Assembly: GCA_033558025.1 (NCBI GenBank)
Contig: JAUCEF010000010.1
Span: 335,001-399,000 of the forward strand
Reading direction: 5' to 3'
DNA from: Phytophthora sp. 'mugwort'
Taxonomy: Eukaryota > Oomycota > Peronosporomycetes > Peronosporales > Peronosporaceae
DNA length: 64,000 nt
The notes under the pieces were generated by a model. That model worked only from the letters and a program-made list of their open reading frames with translations. It was not told where the DNA came from and ran no database searches. Below, piece after piece: positions 32,071 through 41,543 of this stretch. Each line of letters begins with the position of its first letter. The first letter of the stretch is position 1. The translations under genes were made by a program, and so were the position numbers.

Positions 32071-34319
32071 TTACAACTTGAGTGCATCTGCCAGTAATTT
32101 CTGAGTCACCATGTTGAGTTTGCATCTCAGCATCCATGGGTTAAACACTTTCAGGGCCTGCACATTGGATTAAACACGAGGTTATCTGAGCTGGTGGAGA
32201 TAAAGAAATTATATAAAATAGAATAAAAAATGAGCAGATAGTACCTGCTGCACGTCCACTGTCTGGGGAGAGAAGAGAATGAGCAGGGTAAGCATAAATG
32301 CCTCATACGTGTGCTCTTGCCACGTGAGAGCAAGAACGACGTGGCGGAGCTGCTATAACCAAAGGTCAAAGAGTTACGCAAATGTTCGTTAAAACGTGAG
32401 TAGCACGCATCAACTCACCTTGTGACGAATTGATCCCGAAGTGGCGAGCTCCACGAGCAGCTTCTGAGCATCCAAAGGCGCGACTCGCAGTAGCCAAGAC
32501 GCCAACAACGGGGCGATCTACAGTAGACAAAGACGTCAGTTAAAGTACCAATGACCCACACAATTCCACATTATATCGTACCGAATCACGGCTTTGTTGC
32601 GTGGGGAAGTCGAATCTGGCACTGTGGCGGATCAATACTTCCATGATTTCCAAGTTGGCTGGCAAATTGACTGCAATAAACCCTGGGAATCGAGAATACT
32701 AGATAGAAAAAAATATAAACACACCAAAAGTCAGTTTGCCGACATCAATACAACCCAAAACTGAAAATGTGTACGTGATGTTCACGTAGGAAGCTGAAGC
32801 TGCTGTCACACGTCTGCAACACGTCCATCTTGATGTAGGGATGACTCAGCGTAGCCGAATTACTTAGGGAATTGCTGGTGTCCATACTCTCGCTGTGATT
32901 TTCATTTGGAATGCTTTGGTCGAGCAACATTTCGAGAACTTCTGAACGACCACGTGCACAGGCAATTTGCACAGGCGTTTTCCCCTCGTCATTGGTCCAG
33001 TCTATTGGGATTCCTCGCTTGAGGAGGAAGAGGGCGCAGGATGGAGCGTCGTATTCAGCAGCAATATGCAGAAGACGTCCGCCAAGCTGGTCCATTCAAG
33101 ACACCAATCAGGAGGATGTGAGTACGTAGCTTCCATCTTGGACTACACCGGGTCCATACCTCTATGCCATCAGCATGGGACAAACTGTCTTGCACTCGGT
33201 CGTACAGTGTCTCGAGTATATCCGAGTATTCGTGGCGTACTGCCATGACCAGCGTCTTGTACTGCAGACACAGCCATACAAGGGAGAAGATCTGGGGTTA
33301 GTACAGCGCTCCGTGTACAGCTTTTAGGGGGTCTATTGAGATACCCCGACAGAATTCACCAAACCGGGAGAATTATCGACCAGTACGTTGACGATATCCA
33401 CGAATCCGTGCGCGCCAGCGATGTCCATGGCGCTTCGTCCGTTATTGTCCTGCGCGTTGGCATCTGCACCGTGGGCGAGCAGCTTCTCCACGTGTTTGAT
33501 GAGGCCGTACTCGGCAGCATTGAGTAGTGCCGTGTCTCCACACTGCGAGGTACAAGGAGGAGCTGGTTGGTCTCCAATAAAAAAGTGAGTAAAAGGCCGC
33601 GGAAAAGGGGCAAACCGACCTCATTGGGTTGGTCCACGCAAGCATTGTGACCCAACAACATGTCCAGCACGCTAGTGTCAATATCCCGATATGTGGAGCG
33701 ATCGCGAGCTTGTCGGCGCTTGGAGATGGCCATCTATCAGAAAGAAGATCAGTTAAACGTTACGACAAAAAATGGCTGTGCGACTTGTAGCTTTACCGCG
33801 ACGGGTGACTGGACATCGATGCAGCGCGAACGCAGCAGCATCGTGGGCCTCATTTTCTGCAGACAGATGCGCATAATATCGATCTGTAGTGCCGTCATAC
33901 CCGTCTGAGCGTTACATCCCGTACAAGAGGTTAGATCTTGCTGTACTACTGGACAGTCATTGTTGTGATCTTCCTGACCTGGTCCTGCAGCTCAATGTCC
34001 GCTCCGTGGTCGAGGAGGAACTCAACGACAGCGCGGTGGCCCTTCCAGACAGCGAGATGCAGTGCTGTACATCGCTTGAAGGTCTGATGTCGGACCGTGT
34101 GAGCGTTGGAATTGTCGGACAAGTTTAGGCAGAGGTTAGATGGTCGTGTCACGAAAGTCTCCGCTTTTCCGTCCCAACCTGATGATATAGTCGCGTATTG
34201 AGCAACCGCTGGTTGACGGCCAGTAGCGACTGCAGCACCGCGACGTCGCCAATCTCGACAGCATCCAGCCACTGCTGCTCCACGTCGGAGTTTATAGTGA
34301 CCGTCGCTGTGGTCTCCAT
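32071..34319 (-). CDS. Ankyrin-repeat protein, 11 exons
   Basis: Exons on the minus strand: 34319-34179, 34083-33979, 33904-33797, 33733-33620, 33542-33360, 33261-33160, 33086-32775, 32698-32582, 32517-32419, 32352-32245, 32157-32071. Every exon is a multiple of three and every intron (63-98 nt) is phase 0, giving 491 residues. The start is MDETT-like acidic (METTATVTINSDVEQQWLDA) with AVEIGDVAVLQSLLAVNQR. Ankyrin repeats follow: TALHLAVWKGHRAVVEFLL with DHGADIELQD, TALLNAAEYGLIKHVEKLL with AHGADANAQDNNGRSAMDIA, and RLLHIAAEYDAPSCALFLL with NDEGKTPVQIACARGRSEV. The C-terminal ~180 residues lack clear repeats. Likely a cytoplasmic scaffold; partner unknown. The exon 5 donor (GTGAAT, with GTTTGG as alternative) and the exon 7 donor (GTACAC) are least certain. 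Confidence 0.82.
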
Positions 34320-34356
34320 TGACAGTTCGACTCGTTGCGATTTGTTGCGAATATTT

Positions 34357-34370
34357 TTGAATGAAGATTT
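34357..34370 (-). promoter_or_regulatory. Possible initiator of the ankyrin gene
   Basis: CTTCATTCAAAAAT on the minus strand about 40-50 bp upstream of the start codon loosely fits the YTCATTY core of the oomycete initiator. Confidence 0.35.
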
Positions 34371-35189
34371 CGGCTGTGGAAGCCATCGACGAATGAAGTG
34401 GAAATAATGTTGCGTTAGATAAAATCTGGAAAAGTTGTTGAGGCGTTAGCTGCTGTCGGCTTCCGACCGAAAATCGATCGGATCGCGAAAAAATTTTTGG
34501 CGAAAAGGAGCAAGGAGGAAGTCGGCTCCCCCCCTGGACGAGGCCAGTAATGACCATCGGCGAGCGAACCGGTGACGAAAGTGGCGTTAGAAGTCGTCAG
34601 CAGCCTGGTGTGGATCGAAACGTTCGCATTGCTTAGCGCCGTTGCTGTTTGCTTCCGTCTGTGCGATTTCATCGAAGAAACCGAAAGTACAGTAGTCGTG
34701 TGACGTGGAGCTGAGGTCGGAGGGTACAAAGTTTCTCGACTAGAACTGCCAGATCTCTCTTCGTTGCTCGTGGTAGACGCAGTGTCAACAACTGACGCAC
34801 ACTTGAGTCATGGCCATGAATGCCCCATCCGACAGTGAGTCGAGGGTGCGTCGACTGATGCAGTCACTTTAGGCAACTGGAGGCACGTTTGCTGATTTCC
34901 TTGAAGCTTTAGGACCCGACAGGATTTGTTTGACCTGCTTCAAGGAGGCAGAGACGAATCGTAACAGTGTCCGGGGCGCTAACGCTTGCCTTCTTGATAT
35001 TTCTCAACCCGAAAGGTCGCAACAGTACGTCGCAACCAGAGCGTGCTATGTGGCCAGAAATTTCGGTCTTCGACGCATGACGAAACGGAAAGAAGCCTTA
35101 CTTTATTTGTAATTTGCAGGCTGCAAACGCCGGTAGGAATGACCGGTCAGAACTGGTCGCTTGGGCGGAAGGTCGCACTGAACCGTCGC
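34371..35189. other. Upstream region with a possible orphan first exon
   Basis: A plus-strand ATG at 34811 opens MAMNAPSD and meets a good donor (GTGAGT). An acceptor-like TTTGTAATTTGCAG ends near 35119. Between them 34930-35110 is open but unrecognised (DRICLTCFKEAETNRNSV). No complete gene can be built, perhaps because of the LINE fragment that follows. Confidence 0.3.
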
Positions 35190-37230
35190 CGTGGTCGGTA
35201 AATTTACAAGGGATACGTCTGTGCTCGGCATCTGGTTTCATTCTTTTTGGAGGAATCCATGTTACCGGCATTGCTGTTCACGGCAGCGGTTTTTGATCTA
35301 CCACCATGGGCGGAAGCTCAACTACAGAACTTGCAAAAACAATTTGTGCGGAAACTTTCCACAAGGACCGAAGCTTGTCGGCATAAAATTAACCGGGGAC
35401 TACTATACACGCCTAAACAGGCTGGAGGAGCAGGGCTGGCGTCGATATCGATTGCATGCAAGACCCAAAAGCTCAAGCATGCAATGCTGTGGTTAACACA
35501 AAGGAAAGATCTATACCATGCCGCATGGAAGGCGTGGGTATTTAGAGAAGCCTCGATGCTGTGGGAGAACGGCATCTCGCCACAACAGCAATGGAGACGG
35601 CAACCAGCTCAGCAAAAGCGGGCACCCGGAAATTTATGCAACAACTCGTGTGAGGTATGCTCGGACCCAGGGGGAAAGAGCTGATCGACCGGAGACTTTC
35701 ACGCCATAGACAAATCGAGAATACGGAGAAAATGGCAAGTAGCTGGAACAATGAGGATGAATGGGTAATCGAGTTACCACGCCCTATAAAACATTCGGCC
35801 AGAGCCATGTCATACGAGGAACAGGTCTTCTGGCCCACATACCTTTGGAACGACAATCCCTGGATCACAGACGCCAAAGGCGTCACGCTGCAAAAGAATA
35901 AGTATACCAGGATCCAGTCATACAGGATAGCACGCTACACATTCACTGAACAGGGGTAACAACGTACACGATGGTAATCCCGGTTGAAGGGCCAGCAGCA
36001 CATTTGCAAGCCAAGCTTCGGAGATGGACGGTAGTCGTTTTGCTTAATGCATCGGAGATTGACATAGGCGAAACCATAGAGGTGAACGACGAATTAAGGT
36101 TTCGGCAACCCGACCAGCTCCAACTGGAATATACTTGGAAGTTCCAGGGGACGGGGCGAGTCTGCGGAAGACCAAACACAACTCAACTGAGAATGCGATC
36201 AATAGCATCCAGTTAGAGCAAACGAGTGACGGTCTACATTGGAAAATCAGCGGGATTAACGCACTGGACGATAAGGTTCAGGGGGATGCTCGAAAACTGG
36301 GTGAAAGTCAAGAAAATGGAGGACTCGTGTTCCACGCACATCCTAAATTGCACGAATTTCCTTGGGTAGTACCGGAAAGGATGGCAAACAAGCATGCGCA
36401 ACAAGGGATCAAGAAACAAACATTCCGGGACATCAAAAAGGTTGAAGTAGAGCTTCCAAAGCTCATCCAAACACTCACAGAGAAAGCAAAAACGAGTCCA
36501 TGGCAAGCGGCGGTACAAGAACAAACACCGAAGCAGCTATGGGCTCACCGGAAGGACCTCACTTAATACCAAGTGTGGGTTGCGTACAGAGTGGGGACTA
36601 GACAGTTAAATTTGTATCACGACGCTCGAGTCAGCGATAACCAGTTGCAGAAAGATCTGGAGTGTCAAGGAAGCAAAGAAACTCTCGAGCTCATTTTTGG
36701 GAATGACCAACAGCACAGGCTTGTTCGGGCTTCTTATCAGCCATTGGACAGCAGAACAATGGCAAGGGGACCGGCACGAGGTATTCCTACTTGGATGTGC
36801 ATCAAGGGCAGCCCCAATGATCTCCGCAACAATGCAGGCAAAACTGCACGCAGTCATTCCGGATGACATAGCAGCCTTACAGAAAGTATTGAACCGCATT
36901 TGGCATATCCTGAGCAGTGTATGCATTACGAGCTTATGGATTCAGCGCAATCGAGGTCTTTGAACATGAAGAGATATCCAGGGACCAAAGTGTCCGAGAA
37001 TTCCGGAATACCGGAGCGAGACAGCTTCGGGCACTCGCGAAAAGAGAAAGTCGGCAAGCGGAGACGAGAATACGAGGAGCTCAGCTTAAGCAAGGTATCC
37101 AACTATTGGTACAACGACCCAGAGAGGCGGCATCAAAAATGGCCAGTATGCCCTCAACGCCAAGATCTGCAAAGGAACAGAGCTTGGTGCACAGGCTTAA
37201 GACTTACCAGACTTCTTGCAGATGTTAATC
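35190..37230 (+). mobile_element. 5'-truncated LINE fragment (same lineage as 13994-21640)
   Basis: Only the C-terminal third of ORF2 remains. The region starts around MLPALLFTAAVFDLPPWAEA, then NLQKQFVRKLSTRTEACRH, GLLYTPKQAGGAGLASI and LKHAMLWLTQRKDLYHAAW. These match the 20599-20973 part of the larger LINE in order (LPAILYTGKQYIPP, NLQKNFVWQGTTG, VFAPVQAGGLGLQNI). Further on HWTAEQWQGDRHEVFLLG and ISSVCITSLWIQRNR-like segments precede a basic tail (QLRALAKRESRQAETRIRG). Frameshifts are frequent. The 5' truncation is typical of incomplete reverse transcription. Confidence 0.75.
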
Positions 37231-37852
37231 ATTCAATAGAAGTCTCTCTCTCTTTCTTTTTGGAGGAATGGGTCCTTAATAATTCGACTTGCTGGCTGCA
37301 ATTTACTGCAAATTGCAGCATATTTCTCATAGATTGTTAATGTCAAAACTCAACTTTAAGTTTGAGTCGCGTATAGTATTAGGCGGCTCATATACCAAGT
37401 ACTATACAGCACTCAGTGGCGTCCCCACTGCTCGGCCAAAATCTCGAAATGACCTTCAACGCGAGTGTCCGCGAGTGTCCGCTTTGGAAAACTCCGTGTC
37501 TTGAACTATGCACCAAGAGATGGCCGCCGTCTTGGATGAACTAACACGACGGTCCAATTTCCTACTCACTTTTCATGATGTACAAGAAGAAAAATAAAAG
37601 CAATTGGTAACAGGAAACTAATTCATCATCAAGTTGACAACTCCGTGAAGGATGCTTCAGCATGACACAAGCGCAGAAGACGTAGTAAAGGATGAATGAG
37701 GAGTCCCCGATCTCTAACCATCTGAATATGATCATGGACGAGTAGGCGCATGAGGCAATCGGTTTTCTTCGATTGGCACAGTTTCGTAGCAAGTTGGAAA
37801 TCGAATCGAAAATTATCTAAATTTGTGAATGTCCATGGGTACATCTGCATCT
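37231..37852. other. Intergenic
   Basis: A CT-rich run (37244-37262) follows the LINE fragment. No gene recognised. Confidence 0.45.
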
Positions 37853-38629
37853 TTACACCGGTGACTGGACGCCCTGGTAGACTGGTGACCTGACAGTGTC
37901 AGTGGACAAATCTTCCATCACAGGAGACAGAATCACTGCGTCACATTTCATTTCCATGACGACAGCATTGTGAGCTACCACGACGTGTCCGCTATGGTAG
38001 AATTTAATGCACAACGTCACTTGGACAACACTCAATATCACGCCCATGGCGTTGGGGGTGAGCACAAACATATCATTTGCCAGAATGCCGTATAGTACCC
38101 AAAGCGACCCATTCACGAGGTTCATGCAGCACATCGTGGCCGGAAGCGAAGCCGCCGACTTGGTCTGCAGCACAAGTTTCATCGTCTGCAGGGGCGATGC
38201 ATAGAGGGCGATATTAATGATGACAGCGATGTAGCCGACGATCGTCTCCAGCACATTCGACGAGAGCGAGATGACGTCCGTCTTGCAGAGCACCGCAAAT
38301 AGCAGCAGCAGCACGGCCCAGCTACTCGCAATAGCCCCCATTTTGTGGAGCGTAGGGCGGTCGACGCTCCAGTGGTAGAAGACGAGCGAGAAGGCCAGTG
38401 ATGTGAGCGCCCCGAACGTGTTGATGGACATGACGGGGAAGTAGGTGCCGCTAAGGAAACCATACACGGCCCACGTGTAGCAGTTGACGCTCAGCATGAG
38501 CACGGGCAGCACACGCACTTCCCCTGTGCATTTCTGCGTGTGAATCCGCCGGAAATCCGGGAAAGGGGAAAAGAGTAGCACGATGGTCGTGACGGTGGCC
38601 GCGACGTTGACAATGTCGAGCGCGTGCAT
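37853..38629 (-). CDS. SWEET sugar transporter, type A
   Basis: Intronless, 258 residues. SWEET (MtN3/saliva) family: seven membrane helices as two three-helix bundles plus a linker, forming a facilitative sugar carrier in the plasma or internal membranes. First MtN3 unit: FSPFPDFRRIHTQKCTGEVR and VLPVLMLSVNCYTWAVYGFL, then TYFPVMSINTFGALTSLAF. Second unit: YASPLQTMKLVLQTKSAASL and LPATMCCMNLVNGSLWVLYG, then NDMFVLTPNAMG. The cytosolic tail is about 45 residues. It is closest in this window to the gene at 53797. The initiator-like site 45-60 bp upstream supports this ATG. Confidence 0.92.
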   Translation of the reverse strand: MHALDIVNVAATVTTIVLLFSPFPDFRRIHTQKCTGEVRVLPVLMLSVNCYTWAVYGFLSGTYFPVMSINTFGALTSLAFSLVFYHWSVDRPTLHKMGAIASSWAVLLLLFAVLCKTDVISLSSNVLETIVGYIAVIINIALYASPLQTMKLVLQTKSAASLPATMCCMNLVNGSLWVLYGILANDMFVLTPNAMGVILSVVQVTLCIKFYHSGHVVVAHNAVVMEMKCDAVILSPVMEDLSTDTVRSPVYQGVQSPV

Positions 38630-38670
38630 CGCGGCAAAAGAGCGACGGTCTTACAGTCGGGCACGCAGTA

Positions 38671-38686
38671 GGATGAAGAATGAGGC
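38671..38686 (-). promoter_or_regulatory. Initiator-like element of the SWEET type A gene
   Basis: On the minus strand GCCTCATTCTTCATCC fits the oomycete initiator consensus at most positions, about 45-60 bp upstream of the start codon. Confidence 0.5.
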
Positions 38687-39182
38687 TGCGATCACCCGAA
38701 CGATGTGAGCGGCCCCAAGCCGTGAAGTATCGCGAGCAGACTGGACCATTCGTTTCACAGCTCGCTCATCTTTCTGGCGACACACTTTTTCGTTTACATT
38801 TGCGGGTCGACTCGCTCATCAGTCGTTACCTTAGCATGATCGTGACGCTGGATCCGGAGACATCAGCGGCGCGTGGCTCCTGACGCATCTCCGGTGACTT
38901 GGGGAAGTGCTGTCGGCAAACTTTGGCGCGTGAGTGACGTTGGTTGTGGGGACGTTCTCGAGGCAGATGAGGACAGTCGCACGCCAGCACCGCGCTCATC
39001 GTCGGCCCGTTTGGCTAGTGGTGACTGGGTGTATCGCTTGAAGTTGGGCCACTAATCACTGCCTTATCTCGGTTCTCCTAGCTAGCACGAAGGCGAACGG
39101 ACGCAAGACGCGAGTGAAGCAGCAAAATTCAATGACGCTCGAAGCTTGCTAGCCTAGTGTACCTAATACTTAGACGTCCATC
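38687..39182. other. Intergenic between two SWEET copies
   Basis: No gene recognised. Both neighbours are on the minus strand. Confidence 0.45.
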
Positions 39183-40067
39183 CTACCTCACGCGGCAGCG
39201 ACCTGAACGGTTTGCGACCCGTAACTCCTCGCCAACAGTGCTCTGGTCTCCCCTCGGCGGGACGGCGCCACAAGCGGCGTGAGAGAACTCGCCTCTGACA
39301 GGAAAACCGGCCCTTGCACTGCAACTTTTGATGCTCAGCTCGTCTGGTTTCGAGGCCGACGTGATAATCGGCAGCGGACGGGCGAGCATGGGGAGCAGCA
39401 GCTCCGCGTCCACCTCGAGCGGTGGCGCGTACACAAGGTACAACGCCACCTGGACAACGCTCAACATCGTGCTCAGTGCATTGGGAGTGAGCACAAACAT
39501 GTCATTCTGGCCGATGGCCATCGCAGTCCATAGCGCGCCCGACACGAGATTGGCCACGCACATTTCGATGAGCAGCGACGCCGCCGACTTGGTGCGAAGG
39601 ACCTTGCTCATTGTCTCCAGAGGCGACGCGAACAAGCAGATGTTGCAAATGACGCACACGAAGCCGAGTATGGCCGCGACGTCGACTGGCAGCTGGTTGG
39701 TGGCGCCGTGCACCCCGATGATGGCGTAGGCGGAGGCCAAAACATGGCCGCACAGGCGCCGAGCCAGAGCTGGCAAGCGTAGACCCGCTGTTCGGCGGAG
39801 CCCCAGTGCACATAGATGACGGAGAAGACGAGACTCGTGCAGATGCCGAACGCGTTGACCACCACGAGGGGAAAGATGCTGTCGGCCACGCAGCCGTAGA
39901 CGCACCAAACATGAAGGCGTTGCAGAAGAGCATGACCACAAGCTGCAACGAGACGTCCCCAGGCGAGCCCCGGCACTAAATACGGCGAAACTCCGGCCAC
40001 GGAGACACATAGAGCACAAGGAGGAGCACGTGGCCAGTACCCGCAGCAATTCGAAGGCCAGCGTCAT
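39183..40067 (-). pseudogene. SWEET pseudogene, type B
   Basis: Starts MTLAFELLRVLATCSSL, as in the intact type B gene at 61487 (MTILLESLRVLTTCSSV). The reading then needs frame changes: LQLVVMLFCNAFMFG in one frame, FPLVVVNAFGICTSLVFSVI in another, and finally VDVAAILGFVCVICNICLFA, SPLETMSKVLRTKSAASLL and NDMFVLTPNAL in the starting frame. At least three indels in the first half disable it, while the second MtN3 unit and a long tail remain open. Sequencing error could mimic one indel but hardly all of them. Confidence 0.85.
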
Positions 40068-40262
40068 GGCAGCAAAGTGTAATGGCCGAAGCTGACGCTG
40101 CGGGCTGCCGGCCTGTCGACGCCTGTCAATTAGGCGGGTCCCATGAAGTCCAGCCGTTACAACTGAGAGGCGTTACCGCAACCGTAATACGACACGACGA
40201 CAATATTTAATGCAACGTTAGGGCCTAAAGAACCGTAAAAACAGCAGTTTTGGGGTAATTTA
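40068..40262. other. Intergenic
   Basis: Divergent upstream region between the SWEET pseudogene and the small gene at 40474. Nothing recognised besides the repeat that follows. Confidence 0.4.
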
Positions 40263-40344
40263 TTATAAATGACACCGCCACGTCGCCTCCATCACCATTG
40301 TAATTATAAATGACGCAACCACGTCGCCCTCGTCACCAGTGTTG
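40263..40344 (+). repeat. Two-copy 41 bp tandem repeat in a promoter region
   Basis: Two adjacent 41 bp units begin with TTATAAATGAC and share CCACGTCGCC and TCACCA. They lie 130-210 bp upstream of the small gene at 40474. Each contains a TATAAAT and a CACGTC motif. Confidence 0.6.
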
Positions 40345-40473
40345 TCTAAATATAGATATATTCAGCAGTTCAAACAGGTGTACACCACATATAAATGCGT
40401 GTACTCCACAACCAAGTGTGGTACACATCTCAGACACTTGGTGGTTTTCGCAAAGATCCACAACACGACTACA

Positions 40474-40737
40474 ATGGACGGGAGAACGCTGGCGCGTGAG
40501 CTGGTGCGCACAAAGGTTGACGAGCTGGTGGGCATGAAGGAAAAACTGGAGAAGATTGAAAACAATCTCGAGAAGATTCTCAAAGTGCAGATGGAGCTCC
40601 TATATCTCATTGAAGAGAACGAAGAGAGCAGTTATGGCTTGGCTTCGGAATTGGGAGGCGCTCGCGTTGTTCAAGACGGCGTGCTATCTTTCGGAGTGCT
40701 GCTAGAGATAGCTGTCGACAGGCTGAAAGGACAGTAA
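40474..40737 (+). CDS. Small coiled-coil protein, function unknown
   Basis: 87 residues starting MDGRTLARELVRTKVDELVG. Residues 15-52 (KVDELVGMKEKLEKIENNLE and onward to LIEENE) form a heptad-like amphipathic helix, likely a coiled coil. The frame is open further upstream but only with a non-standard composition, so this ATG is preferred. No signal peptide or transmembrane segment is seen. I do not recognise the family. It may be an oligomerisation subunit or a small regulatory protein; existence as a gene is moderately supported by charge pattern and clear start. Confidence 0.5.
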   Translation: MDGRTLARELVRTKVDELVGMKEKLEKIENNLEKILKVQMELLYLIEENEESSYGLASELGGARVVQDGVLSFGVLLEIAVDRLKGQ

Positions 40738-40806
40738 ATGAAGCAGACGTGGATAGCTGTATTAAAGTTTTATCACAGCTTGATCATCTACTTGAGTTGG
40801 TGTAGT

Positions 40807-40983
40807 AGCTTCTGATCCGGTCTCTCCACCGCGTAACGAGACATGCTTCGCTCATGTGACTTGCTCAAGATTATCCATAGCATCCGTAGCCGCATCACTT
40901 TCACGTCGTCCTTTGAGACATTGCTCTCCTACCACTGCACATTTCCTGTAAGATAGCTGTATGCATGTGCCACCAACAAGACC
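40807..40983 (-). pseudogene. 3' end of the MULE-associated Ulp1-like peptidase, separated by the Gypsy insertion
   Basis: Reading outward from the Gypsy edge, the minus strand gives VLLVAHAYSYLTGNVQ, a stop, then VSKDDVKVMRLRMLWIIL. This is the C-terminal helix region expected right after the catalytic Cys of C48 (Ulp1-like) peptidases. It joins in frame with the segment on the other side of the element through the TGTGG target duplication. Confidence 0.7.
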
Positions 40984-40988
40984 CCACA
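40984..40988. repeat. Gypsy target-site duplication, left
   Basis: CCACA on the plus strand, identical to 49114-49118. Confidence 0.85.
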
Positions 40989-41359
40989 TGTGACGGGGCA
41001 CACAACACCTTGCGCACAGGAAGTGCGACTTCCGGAGAGTATACAAACTCTCAGTGAACGGCAGTTCACTAGTCCCTGGCCTGTGGGACTGTTACCAAAA
41101 TTAGGTAGATTTAAGACTGAATATATTTATAGGTGACCCCTTTTAATACATCTACATACTAACTATTAGTCACCTATAAAGTTCCCTAGATGTTATCCTA
41201 TTGAGTGGCTCTGAGGTCTTTGTACGATATCTGTGGTACCTACCTATCCATGATGTCATTACCGTCGACGTCATAGTGATGTTTGGCAACATCACTTAGT
41301 GTACTTAGGTACACTTGCGCTGAAGAGTGACTTGGCATTCTTCATGTAAACCCGTTACA
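40989..41359 (-). repeat. 3' LTR of the Gypsy element
   Basis: 371 bp. On the element sense strand it begins TGTAACGGG and ends GTCACA. It contains CTATAAATATATTC, a likely TATA region. Confidence 0.9.
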
Positions 41360-41543
41360 TCCTCCGCCACTTAGGTTCGGTTTACCGACCATCCGGGGCG
41401 AGTGAAAAGAAATCTCCGTCTTTCACTCTCCAACTCGTATTACATCAACTTCGCTGCGGTTGGTTTCCGCAGCCGGCTCATTTCCTTTTGGAGCCCGAAC
41501 ACTTCCCGTGCTCTCTTCTTCGGCTTCCACGTCAGCCTTAAGC

